Positions 25,150 to 40,379 are shown, counted from the stretch's first letter. The stretch is 64,000 bases of DNA from Deinococcus grandis (GCF_001485435.1 NZ_BCMS01000001.1:1683501-1747500); one strand, 5' to 3'. Notes: generated from the sequence alone by a model not told the origin. Program-made: numbers and translations.

Positions 25150-25947
25150 GTGTTGTGGCGGGGCGGGGCGCCAGCGGAGCGGGTGGACGCCGTGGCGGTC
25201 GAGGAACCGCTGGAACTGCGCCTGCACACCCCGGACGGCCCGCTGCCGCTGGGGGTGCTGATGCGCACACCCGGCCACGACCACGAACTGCTGCTGGGCT
25301 GGCTGGTCGCCGAGGGCCTGCTGCCGGACGACCTCACGCTGCACCCCGACGCGGAGAACCGGAACGTGTGGCACCTGCACACGCCGGACTTCGCGCGGCT
25401 GGCGGCGGGCGCGCGACTGGCGGTGTCATCCAGCGCGTGCGGGGTGTGCGGGTCGGGCAGCGTGGAGCGCCTGATTGCCCGCGCCTCTCCCCCGTCCTGG
25501 GCGGGCGGCCCGCTGGACGTAGCGTGGCTCTCGGGCCTGCCGGAGGCCCTCGCGGCGGCCCAGCCGGGCTTCGCGGCGACCGGCGGCCTGCACGGCGCGG
25601 CGCTGTTCACGCCGGACGGCACGCGGCTGGCGGCCTTCGAGGACGTGGGGCGGCACAACGCCGTGGACAAACTGGTGGGCTGGGCGCAGGCGCAGGGCCG
25701 CCTTCCGCTGCCGGACGCCGTGCTGGTGGTGAGCAGCCGCGCGGGCTTCGAGATCGTGCAGAAGGCCGTCACGGCGGGGATCGCGGTGATCGTGGCGGTG
25801 GGCGCGGCGACCAGCCTCGCGGTGGATACGGCGGCGGCGTTCGGCGTGACGCTGTGCGGCTTCGCGCGTGGGGACCGGCTTACCGTGTACGCCGGAGCGG
25901 GCCGTCTGGGTGGCGGGTCACATGAGGATTCTCCGGCAGACGCGTGA
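25150..25947 (+). CDS. fdhD: Formate dehydrogenase sulfurtransferase FdhD
   Basis: 265 residues. FdhD passes sulfur from a cysteine desulfurase to the Mo-bisMGD cofactor of formate dehydrogenase. The two functional cysteines are in SSSACGVCGSGS; AVEEPLELRL, LLGWLVAEGLL, FEDVGRHNAVDKLVG and VVSSRAGFEIVQKAV are family blocks. The GTG at 25150 is the best start in frame, but a hairpin (GGGGAGGC at 25123-25130 with GCCTCCCC at 25139-25146) sits where a ribosome site would be, so translation may be coupled to the preceding gene or start slightly upstream. Confidence 0.92.
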   Translation: MLWRGGAPAERVDAVAVEEPLELRLHTPDGPLPLGVLMRTPGHDHELLLGWLVAEGLLPDDLTLHPDAENRNVWHLHTPDFARLAAGARLAVSSSACGVCGSGSVERLIARASPPSWAGGPLDVAWLSGLPEALAAAQPGFAATGGLHGAALFTPDGTRLAAFEDVGRHNAVDKLVGWAQAQGRLPLPDAVLVVSSRAGFEIVQKAVTAGIAVIVAVGAATSLAVDTAAAFGVTLCGFARGDRLTVYAGAGRLGGGSHEDSPADA

Positions 25948-26016
25948 AGACCGGCGTGCACCCGAGCGCCTAGACTCCTCCATGTCAAACAACTGAACGC
26001 TTGACAGGAGGTCGCA

Positions 26017-27414
26017 ATGGGCATTCTGGATCGTCCGCAGTCCGTCGCCGGGCCCGGCTGGAGCCGCTGGCTGGTACCGCCCGCCGCGCTGGCCGTGCAC
26101 CTGAGCATCGGCCAGATCTACGGCTATTCCGTGTTCAACAAACCCCTCACCCGGCTGCTCAGCGGCGACGTGAGCGCCGAGACGGGCGCGCCCGGCGACT
26201 GGACCCTCCTTCAGGTCGGCCTGATCTTCAGCGTCGCGCTGTTCTTCCTGGGCGCCAGCAGCGCCCTGTTCGGCAAGTGGGTGGAACGCGAGGGACCCCG
26301 CAAGACCATGGTCGCCAGCGCCCTGCTGTTCTGCGGCGGGTTCTTCGTCGCGGCGCTCGGGGTGAAACTGCACTCCTTGTCGCTGGTGATCTTCGGGAAC
26401 GGCGTGCTGGGCGGCATCGGCCTGGGCCTGGGGTACATCAGTCCGGTCAGCACGCTCATCAAGTGGTTCCCAGACCGCCCGGGCCTCGCCACCGGCATGG
26501 CGATCATGGGCTTCGGCGGCGGCGCCCTGATCGGCAGTCCGCTGGGCACCGCCCTGATGGGGCGCTTCGCCACGGACGGCACGCTGGGCGTCGGCAGCAC
26601 CTTCCTGATCATGGGCGCCGTGTACCTGCTGTTCATGCTGTTCGGCGCGTTCCTGATCCGCGTGCCCGCCGACGGCTGGACGCCCCCCGGCTGGACGCCG
26701 AAACCCCAGCCGGGCGGCATGATCAGCACCCACAACGTCCTCGTGGATCAGGCGTTCCGCACGCCGCAGTTCTGGCTGCTGTTCGCCGTGCTGTTCCTGA
26801 ACGTCACCGCCGGGATCGGCGTGCTCGGGCAGGCCAGCGTCATGATCCAGGAGATGTTCAGCGACCGCGTGCTGGGCGCCGGGAACGGCGTCACTGCCGC
26901 CGCTGCCGCCGGGTTCGTGGGCCTGCTGAGCATCTTCAACATGGCGGGCCGCTTCTTCTGGTCGTCCACGAGTGACCGCATCGGGCGCAAACCCACGTAC
27001 ATGATCTTCTTCGCGCTGGGCGCCGTACTGTACTTCCTGATCCCGATGTTCGGGAACATGGGCAGCCTGATCCTGTTCGTCGCGGGCTTCTGCGTGATCA
27101 TGAGCATGTACGGCGGCGGGTTCGCGACCATCCCCGCGTACCTGCGCGACATGTTCGGCACCGCGAACGTCGGCGCGATCCACGGCCGCCTCCTGCTCGC
27201 CTGGAGTGCCGCCGCGATCGTCGGCCCCAGCCTCGTGAACGGCTTCCGCGACCGGCAGATCGCGTCCGGCGTGCCCGCCGCGCAGGCCTACAGCACCACC
27301 ATGTCCATCATGGCTGCGCTGCTCGTCGTGGGCTTCGTCGCCAACCTGCTCGTCCGCCCCGTCGCCGAGAAGTTCTGGGCCGAGAACCGCGCGCCCGCCC
27401 CCAGCCACGACTGA
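26017..27414 (+). CDS. OFA-family MFS transporter (oxalate/formate antiporter type)
   Basis: 465 residues with 12 membrane segments. OFA signatures: HLSIGQIYGYSVFNKPLTRLL at the N-terminus, GLGLGYISPVSTLIKWFPDRPG between TM4 and TM5, and FWSSTSDRIGRKPTYM after TM8. Relatives exchange oxalate, formate or related carboxylates; placed after the formate dehydrogenase, DUF1641 and fdhD genes, formate uptake is the natural guess. AGGAGG precedes the ATG. TAGACT at 25971-25976 is a likely -10; a four-codon frame (25982-25996) starts five bases after it. A small partner gene follows. Confidence 0.9.
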   Translation: MGILDRPQSVAGPGWSRWLVPPAALAVHLSIGQIYGYSVFNKPLTRLLSGDVSAETGAPGDWTLLQVGLIFSVALFFLGASSALFGKWVEREGPRKTMVASALLFCGGFFVAALGVKLHSLSLVIFGNGVLGGIGLGLGYISPVSTLIKWFPDRPGLATGMAIMGFGGGALIGSPLGTALMGRFATDGTLGVGSTFLIMGAVYLLFMLFGAFLIRVPADGWTPPGWTPKPQPGGMISTHNVLVDQAFRTPQFWLLFAVLFLNVTAGIGVLGQASVMIQEMFSDRVLGAGNGVTAAAAAGFVGLLSIFNMAGRFFWSSTSDRIGRKPTYMIFFALGAVLYFLIPMFGNMGSLILFVAGFCVIMSMYGGGFATIPAYLRDMFGTANVGAIHGRLLLAWSAAAIVGPSLVNGFRDRQIASGVPAAQAYSTTMSIMAALLVVGFVANLLVRPVAEKFWAENRAPAPSHD

Positions 27415-27439
27415 CACCCATCCCAGTCAGGAGGTCCGC

Positions 27440-27571
27440 ATGACCCGTTCCACCCCAGAATCCACCGAACCGCTCTCCCCCGTGATCTACCTGACGTGGC
27501 TGGTGCCCGGCATTCCCCTCGTCTGGGGCGTCTGGCAGACGCTGATCAAGGTGTCTCAACTCTTCCAGTAA
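27440..27571 (+). CDS. Small single-span partner of the OFA transporter
   Basis: 43 residues, short enough to be missed by length filters. Sequence shows a polar N-terminus (MTRSTPESTEPLS) and one hydrophobic span (YLTWLVPGIPLVWGVWQTL) ending KVSQLFQ. The PxxWGVWQTL pattern is that of the MFS transporter small subunits found beside OFA-family carriers. The ribosome site AGGAGG is ideal, and the gene starts 25 bases after the transporter stop. It probably assists folding or function of the transporter in the membrane. A terminator hairpin follows. Confidence 0.8.
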   Translation: MTRSTPESTEPLSPVIYLTWLVPGIPLVWGVWQTLIKVSQLFQ

Positions 27572-27601
27572 GCCGGTCTGATCGCTGATAGCGGACGGTA
27601 G

Positions 27602-27623
27602 CCTCCCCCACTGTCGGGGGAGG
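27602..27623. terminator. Hairpin ending the formate module
   Basis: CCTCCCCC (27602-27609) pairs with GGGGGAGG (27616-27623) between convergent genes; TTCGCTGTT follows. Confidence 0.65.
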
Positions 27624-27641
27624 TTCGCTGTTGCTCCCTGT

Positions 27642-30200
<2,559 letters not shown>

Positions 30201-30270
30201 CCCGGCATGATCCCCGCCCACCCACCGGGATGGGTGCAGGCCGCCTTCATCGCTTGCCCATGCTCGGGCC

Positions 30271-30804
30271 TCAGAACGGCAGGAAGATGAGTTGTCCCGG
30301 CGTCGCCGGGAACGTCGCGTACAGGCTGTCTGCCCGGGGTTTGAGGTAGTGCAGGTCGTCCAGACCGCGCAGTGGGCCGATCAGGCATTCGGGTGACCGG
30401 TCGCCTCCCCGGTCCATGCACGTCACGTCATACGGGGTGCCGTCCAGCGTGCGGAGGGTGCCCGTGCGCAGCTGCGCGACCGGGAAGATGTTCGCGCGGG
30501 CGAACGCCGCCTGAAGGGCCGCGTCGCGCCGGAAGGCGGCCAGGGTGGTGCCCCGCCCGGCCAGGAAGCGCGTGAGGGCCTCCTCGCGCTCGGTGTCCCC
30601 GGTGTTGGGCAGCAGGACGCTCACGGGGCCGCCGACGGCGGCCAGAGTGGGCTGCATGGCGCGGCACATGATGTCACTGCGGGCGCGGGCGCAGGACCGC
30701 ACATAGTCCCGCGCGTCCGTCGGGGAGTACAGGTCCAGGCCCTGCGGGTCGCACCCGGCCAGCAGCGGAAGCGTCAGGGCCAGCGGCAGCAGTCGGCGGG
30801 TCAT
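30271..30804 (-). CDS. Putative lipoprotein of unknown function
   Basis: 177 residues. A type II signal peptide ends in the lipobox LLAGC (cysteine about residue 18), so it is probably lipid-anchored. The mature part has three more cysteines (VRSCARAR, IMCRAMQ, TCMDRGGD, plus PECLIGP), which may pair outside the cell. No family recognised. ATG five bases after TACCCT (leaderless). It lies between the uvrA2 and hydrolase genes on the same strand with 16 bases to the hydrolase stop. Confidence 0.7.
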   Translation of the reverse strand: MTRRLLPLALTLPLLAGCDPQGLDLYSPTDARDYVRSCARARSDIMCRAMQPTLAAVGGPVSVLLPNTGDTEREEALTRFLAGRGTTLAAFRRDAALQAAFARANIFPVAQLRTGTLRTLDGTPYDVTCMDRGGDRSPECLIGPLRGLDDLHYLKPRADSLYATFPATPGQLIFLPF

Positions 30805-30820
30805 GCCGCAGGGTACCGGG

Positions 30821-31618
30821 TCAGCGCAGTCCGGTCAGGTAGGTCTGCACGGCGTTCAGGATGTCACCTTCCGCCTGCGCGCGGTTCACGTCCGGCTGCC
30901 CGTCGCCCCGCTGCGGGCCGTAGCGGCCGAAGAAGGCGTGCACCGCGCCGGGAATGACGGTCAGGGTGGTGCCCGCAGGCAGGCGGTCCAGGCCGCCGCG
31001 CACATCCTCGGGAGCGGCGACGCCGTCACGCTCGGCCAGCAGGGACAGGACGGGCAGCGTCTGGTCCTTCAGGGTCACGTTCCCGGCGGGGTACGCGGCC
31101 ATCAGGATCAGGCCCGCGACCTTGCCGGGGTGCCGGGCGGCGTACTGCGCGGCCATCGCGCCGCCCAGCGAGTGCCCGGCGATCACCACGCGCTTCCCGT
31201 CCCCGTACGCGCCGATCAGGGCGTCGGCGCGGCCAGCGGCCGTGACGGCCAGATCGAGCGGGAAGGCCGGGATGACCGTCTCGACGCCCTGATCGGCCAG
31301 GGCGCGGCCCAGCCACTCGTACGCCTGCGGACGCACCAGTCCGCCGGGATAGAACACCAGCAGCGTGCTCGCATCGCCATTCTGCGGGCGAATGCGGATG
31401 ACCGGGCCGCCCGCCTGTTCCAGCGTCACGCGGGCCTCCCGGCTCTGCGGGGAACTGACCGCGTCCTGCCCCAGCACCAGCGGGGGCCGCACCGCCACCT
31501 GCCGCGCCGTGGCGATCACGTACCCGCCGAGCAGTGAGAGGACCGCCACCAGCCACGTGCGGACACGCGGCGAGAGGCGGACGGATCGGCGGGCGCGGAC
31601 GGGCGGCTCGGAGGTCAC
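30821..31618 (-). CDS. Membrane-anchored alpha/beta hydrolase
   Basis: 265 residues. An N-terminal membrane anchor (VRTWLVAVLSLLGGYVIATA) precedes an alpha/beta hydrolase domain with the nucleophile elbow VIAGHSLGGAMAAQYAARHPGKV, a later acid in LAERDGVAAPEDV and the histidine in VIPGAVHAFFGRYG, completing a Ser-Asp-His triad. It resembles dienelactone-hydrolase/lipase-like enzymes; the substrate is unknown. The GTG at 31618 is eight bases after TATGCT; an ATG at 31630 lies inside that box and is less likely. Confidence 0.82.
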   Translation of the reverse strand: MTSEPPVRARRSVRLSPRVRTWLVAVLSLLGGYVIATARQVAVRPPLVLGQDAVSSPQSREARVTLEQAGGPVIRIRPQNGDASTLLVFYPGGLVRPQAYEWLGRALADQGVETVIPAFPLDLAVTAAGRADALIGAYGDGKRVVIAGHSLGGAMAAQYAARHPGKVAGLILMAAYPAGNVTLKDQTLPVLSLLAERDGVAAPEDVRGGLDRLPAGTTLTVIPGAVHAFFGRYGPQRGDGQPDVNRAQAEGDILNAVQTYLTGLR

Positions 31619-31703
31619 ACCGGTCAGCATAGGAGGCCGGGGTGCGGCGCGAGGGCAGTCGATCCCACACCCTCGCACAACCTCTCCCGGCAGGCGGGCG
31701 GGG

Positions 31704-33056
<1,353 letters not shown>

Positions 33057-33158
33057 GCTGATCTTGTACCGCGTTCAAGGACGCCCGGACTGCGAGGACG
33101 CGCCCGGTTCCGCTTCACGTCACCTTCACGCACCCGCCCCGCGCCGTACGATGCGGCC

Positions 33159-33677
33159 GTGCCCACCCCCGCCAGCGAACGCCCCACCCGGCCCCTCCCA
33201 CACCGACCGGCGGGGCACGTCGAACTGGCCCGCTACTCCAGCCTGGGGCGGCTGTGGGCGCTGCTGGGCGGCGCGGCCCGCGCAGGGCGGCAGGTGACGC
33301 TGGTGCGCGGCGACAGCCCAGATCTGTGCCGCCGCCGCGTGAGCGGGTACGTCCTGAGCGGCGCGGGCGTTTTCCTGGACGTGACCCGCACCGCCCGGCA
33401 CTTGGAGGACGGCTTCGCGCCCCACCCGGCCCTTGTGGCGCTGCTCGCGGGGGACCCGGACCCGCTGCGCGCCGAACTGAACGCCCACTTCGAACTGCGC
33501 GTGGACTTCACGCTGGCCCTGACCACCGCGCGCGACCTGATCTGCCGCCCCGAGCTGCGCTACGTGCCGATCGTGCCGGGCCTGAGTGACCTGCCGGGCG
33601 ACCTGCCGCTGGAGGTGCGCCGCCTGGGCCGCGACGAACTGCACCTGCTCGTGCAGCGGGCCTGCGGCCTGGCCTGA
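33159..33677 (+). CDS. Hypothetical protein, 172 residues
   Basis: A GTG start six bases after TACGAT (33147-33152) gives a 172-residue soluble protein. The frame is open upstream through the antisense of the acyl-CoA dehydrogenase gene, but coding-like composition begins here. It has RRVSGYVLSGAGVFLDVTR and LTTARDLICRPELRYVP with no known motif. It is convergent with pilT and shares a terminator hairpin. Function unknown. Confidence 0.6.
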   Translation: MPTPASERPTRPLPHRPAGHVELARYSSLGRLWALLGGAARAGRQVTLVRGDSPDLCRRRVSGYVLSGAGVFLDVTRTARHLEDGFAPHPALVALLAGDPDPLRAELNAHFELRVDFTLALTTARDLICRPELRYVPIVPGLSDLPGDLPLEVRRLGRDELHLLVQRACGLA

Positions 33678-33723
33678 GCCCCGGCACATCCCTGAGCCCG
33701 GGCACATCCTCGGCACCAGACGC

Positions 33724-33762
33724 GGGCGCGGCGCACCCGGAAGACGGGGATGCGCCGCGCCC
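33724..33762. terminator. Bidirectional hairpin between convergent genes
   Basis: GGGCGCGGCGCA (33724-33735) pairs perfectly with TGCGCCGCGCCC (33751-33762), just before the pilT stop. Confidence 0.7.
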
Positions 33763-33776
33763 AAGGGAAAGTCGGG

Positions 33777-35712
<1,936 letters not shown>

Positions 35713-35716
<4 letters not shown>

Positions 35717-36078
35717 TGGTCCTTCTCCAGGCCCAGGGCGCGCACGGCGGCGTCCAGCACCCAGGAGATGACGGCCAGCACGACCGCGCCGATGACGGCC
35801 GCGCCGAAGCCCGCGACGTTCAGGGCGGTCGCGGCGGCCACCAGCCACAGCACGACGCCGTTCACGACCAGCGTGAACAGGCCCAGCGTCAGGACGTTCA
35901 CGGGCAGCGACAGCAGCAGCAGCACGGGGCGCACCAGGGCGTTCACGATGCCCATGACGAGCGCGGCGATCAGCACGCTCAGCAGGTCCGCGCCGGGCGC
36001 GAAGCTCACGCCGCCGTACACGCGGGTCAGGAGGTACAGGGCCAGTGCGTTCACCAGCAGCCGAAGGACGAAACCCAT
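35713..36078 (-). CDS. Phage-holin-family (DUF/PF04020-like) small membrane protein
   Basis: 121 residues with four hydrophobic spans filling the whole protein (2-20, 34-50, 54-80, 85-112). The pattern LVNALALYLLTRVYGG plus VNALVRPVLLLLSLPVNVLTLG is that of the mycobacterial/actinobacterial four-TM holin-like family, whose role is unknown and need not involve phage. ATG six bases after TATCCT, so it heads a leaderless operon with panC and pilT. It is divergent from aroE. Confidence 0.82.
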
Positions 36079-36177
36079 ACCGGCAGGATACGGGATGCGC
36101 CCCCCGGCGCGAACCTGCCCGCGGCGCCCGGGGGGGTCCGGGCGTTCCGGAAAACGGCCGTGCCCTAGACTGGGCGG

Positions 36178-37071
36178 GTGACTGTGCCGGACTTTCCGAC
36201 GACCCAGCGTGCCTTCCTGTTCGCGGACCCGGCGGCGCACTCGCTGTCGCCGCGCATGCATGGCGCGGCGTTCGCGTACGCGGGGCTGCCCGGCACGTAC
36301 GAGGCCCGGCGCGTGCCCGCCGGTGAGCTGGCGGCGGCCGTCGCGGGGCTGCGCGCGCCGGACGTGCTGGGCGCGAACCTCAGCCTGCCGCACAAGGAGG
36401 CGGCGCTGCCGCTGCTGGACTCCCTGAGTGACGCGGCGCGTGCGATCGGCGCGGTGAACACCGTCGTTCACCGGGATGGGCAGCTGCGCGGCGAGAACAC
36501 GGACGCGCCGGGGCTGCTGGCGGCGCTGCGGGACGCGGGCCTGCCGGACCTGGGGTCGGGCGTGCCGGTCGTGATCCTGGGGGCGGGCGGGGCGGCGCGT
36601 GCGGCGGCGTTCGTGGCGCTGCGGGACCTGCGGGCCCGGGCGTGGATCGTGAACCGTACGCTGGACCGCGCACGGGCGCTCGCGGCGGCGTTCCGGCCAT
36701 ACGGCGAGGTGCAGGCCGCCGCCCCGCAGGACGTGCCGTGGGCGGACGCGCCACTGGTGATCAATGCCAGCAGCGCGGGCCTGAACAACCCGGGGCAGAC
36801 GCCGCTGGACGCCGCGTTCCTGGCGCGGCTCCCGGCCGGGGCGCTCGTGTACGACATGGTGTATAGACCGGCCGAGACGCGCCTGATGCTTGAGGCCCGC
36901 GCGCATGGCCTGGGTGCCGAGAACGGCCTGGGGATGCTGGCCCATCAGGCGCGGCTGGCGTTCACCGCCTGGACGGGCGCGGACGTGCCGGTGCGGGTGT
37001 TCCTGGACGCGCTGACCGGGACGGCCGGAGCCGGTACCGGTGCTGATGCTGGAGCGGGGCGGACGCCGTGA
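36178..37071 (+). CDS. aroE: Shikimate dehydrogenase
   Basis: 297 residues. It reduces 3-dehydroshikimate to shikimate with NADPH. Substrate-site motif AHSLSPRMHGAAF (SxS), catalytic Lys/Asp in SLPHKEAAL and ENTDAPGLL, nucleotide motif VILGAGGAARAAAFVAL and the NRT motif VNRTLDRA. GTG start six bases after TAGACT (36166-36171), a leaderless start. Its stop overlaps the start of a sensor kinase gene by four bases, an unusual partner for an aromatic-pathway enzyme. Confidence 0.93.
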   Translation: MTVPDFPTTQRAFLFADPAAHSLSPRMHGAAFAYAGLPGTYEARRVPAGELAAAVAGLRAPDVLGANLSLPHKEAALPLLDSLSDAARAIGAVNTVVHRDGQLRGENTDAPGLLAALRDAGLPDLGSGVPVVILGAGGAARAAAFVALRDLRARAWIVNRTLDRARALAAAFRPYGEVQAAAPQDVPWADAPLVINASSAGLNNPGQTPLDAAFLARLPAGALVYDMVYRPAETRLMLEARAHGLGAENGLGMLAHQARLAFTAWTGADVPVRVFLDALTGTAGAGTGADAGAGRTP

Positions 37072-40000
37072 CGCGCCTGCGGACGAGAACGCTGGGGGGC
37101 CGTCAGGTGCCGGCGCTGGTCATGCTGGTGATCGTGCTGCTGTCGCTGCTCATCGCGTACGCGGTGCATTCGTTCGCCCGGGAGCAGCAGCGCGGGCGGT
37201 TCGAGCGGGAGGCCGGGGCGTTCACGCAGGCGCTGCAGGACCGCGTCCTCGTGTACGAGCGGCTGCTGGAGGCCACCCGTTCGAGCTGGCAGACGGTCGG
37301 CCCGAGCGCCACCGAGGCGCAGTTCGCGCAGTACGTGGGCGGGCTGGACCTCGCGCAGCGGTACCAGGGCGTGCAGGCGGTCGGGTTCGGGCAGCGCGTG
37401 GCGCGCGGGCAGGCGGCGGCGCTGCTGGCCGAACTGCGCCGCAGCGTGTCGCCGGACCTGACCTTGCGAGACGGCGGGGACGTGCAGGAGGAGCGGGTGA
37501 TCATCGCGCGGATCGCGCCGCCGACTGCCGTGAATCTCGCGGCGCTGGGTTTCGACCTGAACAGCGAACCCCTGCGCCGCGCGGCGATGCGGGCGGCGCT
37601 CGTGACGGGTCGGGCGCAGGCGACGGCGCCGCTACGGCTGGTACAGCGCGGCCCGGACGGCGCGCCCCTTGCGGGGTTCCTGGTGATGCTGCCGGTGCAG
37701 GAGGCCGCCGGGCGCGGCGGGTTCATGTACATGGCGGTGGACGCCCCGTCGTTCCTGCGGGGGCTGGAACCGGAAGGCGGGGCGCCCGGGAACCTGAACG
37801 TGCGGGTCCGGCTGGCCGGGCAGCCGCTGGGCGGCGGGAGTGCGCTGGAGGCCGGGCCGTTCACGACGCGGTCGTCGTTCTCGCTGATCGGGCAGCCGTG
37901 GACGCTGGAATTCAGTGCGGGCGGCACCTTCGGGCGGGATCAGGCGGCGTTCGTGCCGTACCTGATCGCGCTGCTGGGGCTGCTGCTGGCGGGCTTCGCG
38001 TTCCGGATCGTGAAGGCGCAGGTGGACGCCCGTGGGCGCGCCGAGCGGCTGAACGTGTCGCTGGCGCACGCCCGGTCGCTGCAGGAGGCGGCCCGCGCGG
38101 AGTTCGAGGCGATCTTCCAGTCCATGCAGGACGCGGCGGTGTTCACGGACGCCGAGGGCCGCGTGCGGCTGGTGAACCGCGCGCTGCGGGACTGGCTGGG
38201 CCGGGACGACCTGGAGGGCCGTCCGCTGGGCGTCATTCACGCCGACCGGCGCCTGGACGGCCGCAGCCGGTTCGAGCCGCTGTCCACGAGTTACGTGCGG
38301 GCGGACGGAACGGTCTTTTCCGGTGAGGCGCAGCGCAGTGAGGTGCTCGCGCCGGACGGCACGCTGCTGGGCCTGCTGGAGGTCGTGCGGGACATCCGCG
38401 AGCGGGTGCAGGCCGAGCAGGCGGTGCAGGCCGAGGAACGCCGCTCGCGCGCGGTGCTGGACGCGCTGCCCAGCGTGGTGCAGCTGTCGGGCCGCAGCGG
38501 GCGGGTGCGGTACCGGAACCTCGCGCATCAGGAGCGGCTGGGCGGCGTGGACCTCGCCGAGCACCTGAACCCGGAGGAACGCGCGGCGTTCGCGCAGTGG
38601 CGGGAGCAGGTGCTCGCCAGTGGCCGCGACGCGAGCAGCGAGTGGGCACTGAGCACCCCGCAGGGCGCGCGCTGGTTCCAGGTGCGGGTCAATCCGGTGC
38701 GGGACCCGGGCGGGCCGGACGATCAGGTGAGCGCGTGGGTGACGACCGCGACGGACATTCACGACCGGCTGCTGGCCGAGCGGCGCGCGCAGCGCAACGA
38801 GGAACGCTACCGGGCGGTGCTGGAGGGCATGCCGCAGATCGTGTGGCTGACCGATCCGCGCGGCGCGCACGTGTACTTCAACCGCCGCTGGGCGGAGTTC
38901 GTGGGCGAGGCCCGGGCCGCGCAGCCGCTGAGCAGCCTGATCCACCCGGAGGACCGCGCGGATTACCTGCGGGGCTGGCAGGCGGCCCTGGCGTCCGGGC
39001 GGCCGTTCGAGGCCGAGCACCGCCTGCTGCGCGCCGACGGGCAGTACCGGGCGTTCGTGACGCGTGGTCTGCCGGTGCTGGACGGGGACGGGCTGGTCAT
39101 GGAGTGGGTGGGGACGAGCACGGACGTGGACGATCAGGTGTACGCCGAGCAGACCGCGCGACTGCTGGCGGACGTGTCCGAGCAGCTCTCGGCGCGCAGT
39201 GACGATCCCAGTCACCTGCGGCACGACCGGTACCGGGCGGCGCTGGCGCGGCTGGACGGGCGCTTCGTGGACAGCGGCGCGCTGTGGACCGTGGATCCCA
39301 CGCAGCTGGTGGCGGCGTCGTCCCCGTCGGCGACGTGGCATTCGGCGGCGTTCCAGGTGGTGGCGGGAGGCGCCATCGAGCGGGTGATGGACAGCGAGGA
39401 TCCGGTGTTCATCGGCGCGGACCCGGCGCTGCACCGCGTGAGTGCCACGGGCGCGCTGTTCTACCCGCTGACCGGGCGGGACGGGACGCTCAGCGGCGTG
39501 CTGGGGCTGCTGTACCGGCAGGCGCTGACGGCGCGGGATCAGGATCTCGCGCAGGAACTCGCGGGGCGTTTCGCGTCGGCCCTGACGAACGACCGCCTGC
39601 AGGAGCGGGTGCTGGCGGCTCAGGCGGACCTGCAGGCGCTGAACCAGTCGCTGGAGGAACGGGTGCAGCAGCGCACGCTGGAACTGGAGAGCGCGAACCG
39701 GGAACTGGAGGCGTTCAGCTACTCGGTCAGCCACGACCTGCGCACGCCGCTGCGGCACATCGTGGGGTTCGGGGACCTGCTGGCCCGCGAGACGGGGGAC
39801 AGCCTGACGCCGAAGGGGCAGCGGTACCTGACGGTCATCAAGGACTCGGCCAGCCGCATGAGTCAGCTGATCGACGATCTGCTGTCGTTCTCCCGCATGG
39901 GCCGTCAGGAGATGCGGCAGGTGCCGGTGGACCTGCGCCGCGTGATCGAGTCGAGCTGGCAGGGGCTGGAACCCGACCGGGCCGGGCGGGTGGTGACGCT

Positions 40001-40379
40001 GACGCTGCCGGACGCGCTGCCGACCGTGCAGGGCGACGAGTCGCTGCTGGGGCTCGTGTTCACGAACCTGCTGAGCAACGCGATCAAGTACTCGCGGGGC
40101 CGGGAGGAGGCGCGGGTGACGGTCAGCGCGCAGGCGAGGGAACATGAAGTGACGGTGAACGTCAGCGACAACGGTCTGGGGTTCGATCCGCGCTACGTGG
40201 ATAAACTGTTTGGCGTGTTTCAACGACTGCACCGCGCCGAGGAATTCGAGGGCATCGGCATCGGCCTCGCCAACGTCCGCCGCATCGTCACCCGTCACGG
40301 CGGCCGCGTGAGCGCCGAGGGCCGCCCCGGCGAGGGCGCCACCTTCAGCGTCACGCTGCCGCTGCGGGGCCCGGCATGA
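37068..40379 (+). CDS. CHASE-PAS-GAF multi-domain sensor histidine kinase
   Basis: 1103 residues. TM1 (about 12-34), an extracellular CHASE domain (about 70-240, with YQGVQAVGFGQRV), TM2 (about 288-310), three PAS domains (about 345-450, 460-570, 580-700; the last is RYRAVLEGMPQIVWLTDP), a GAF-like segment (about 710-840), a coiled coil, then HisKA (phospho-histidine in SVSHDLRTPLRHIVGFG, near 890) and HATPase_c (LVFTNLLSNAIKYS, NGLGFDPRY, GIGIGLANVRRIV). This bacteriophytochrome-like kinase end is common in Deinococcus. GTG start overlaps aroE; its end overlaps the next kinase gene by four bases. Confidence 0.9.
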   Translation: MTRLRTRTLGGRQVPALVMLVIVLLSLLIAYAVHSFAREQQRGRFEREAGAFTQALQDRVLVYERLLEATRSSWQTVGPSATEAQFAQYVGGLDLAQRYQGVQAVGFGQRVARGQAAALLAELRRSVSPDLTLRDGGDVQEERVIIARIAPPTAVNLAALGFDLNSEPLRRAAMRAALVTGRAQATAPLRLVQRGPDGAPLAGFLVMLPVQEAAGRGGFMYMAVDAPSFLRGLEPEGGAPGNLNVRVRLAGQPLGGGSALEAGPFTTRSSFSLIGQPWTLEFSAGGTFGRDQAAFVPYLIALLGLLLAGFAFRIVKAQVDARGRAERLNVSLAHARSLQEAARAEFEAIFQSMQDAAVFTDAEGRVRLVNRALRDWLGRDDLEGRPLGVIHADRRLDGRSRFEPLSTSYVRADGTVFSGEAQRSEVLAPDGTLLGLLEVVRDIRERVQAEQAVQAEERRSRAVLDALPSVVQLSGRSGRVRYRNLAHQERLGGVDLAEHLNPEERAAFAQWREQVLASGRDASSEWALSTPQGARWFQVRVNPVRDPGGPDDQVSAWVTTATDIHDRLLAERRAQRNEERYRAVLEGMPQIVWLTDPRGAHVYFNRRWAEFVGEARAAQPLSSLIHPEDRADYLRGWQAALASGRPFEAEHRLLRADGQYRAFVTRGLPVLDGDGLVMEWVGTSTDVDDQVYAEQTARLLADVSEQLSARSDDPSHLRHDRYRAALARLDGRFVDSGALWTVDPTQLVAASSPSATWHSAAFQVVAGGAIERVMDSEDPVFIGADPALHRVSATGALFYPLTGRDGTLSGVLGLLYRQALTARDQDLAQELAGRFASALTNDRLQERVLAAQADLQALNQSLEERVQQRTLELESANRELEAFSYSVSHDLRTPLRHIVGFGDLLARETGDSLTPKGQRYLTVIKDSASRMSQLIDDLLSFSRMGRQEMRQVPVDLRRVIESSWQGLEPDRAGRVVTLTLPDALPTVQGDESLLGLVFTNLLSNAIKYSRGREEARVTVSAQAREHEVTVNVSDNGLGFDPRYVDKLFGVFQRLHRAEEFEGIGIGLANVRRIVTRHGGRVSAEGRPGEGATFSVTLPLRGPA

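Noticed and set aside
25982..25996. Four-codon frame (MSNN stop) five bases after TAGACT upstream of the OFA transporter
   Set aside because: It has the leaderless geometry but is too short to be credited as a gene or to distinguish from chance.
37632..40298. 888-codon minus-strand frame opposite the CHASE-PAS kinase
   Set aside because: Kinase motifs are intact on the plus strand; the antisense frame is Arg/His/Gln-rich with no domain.
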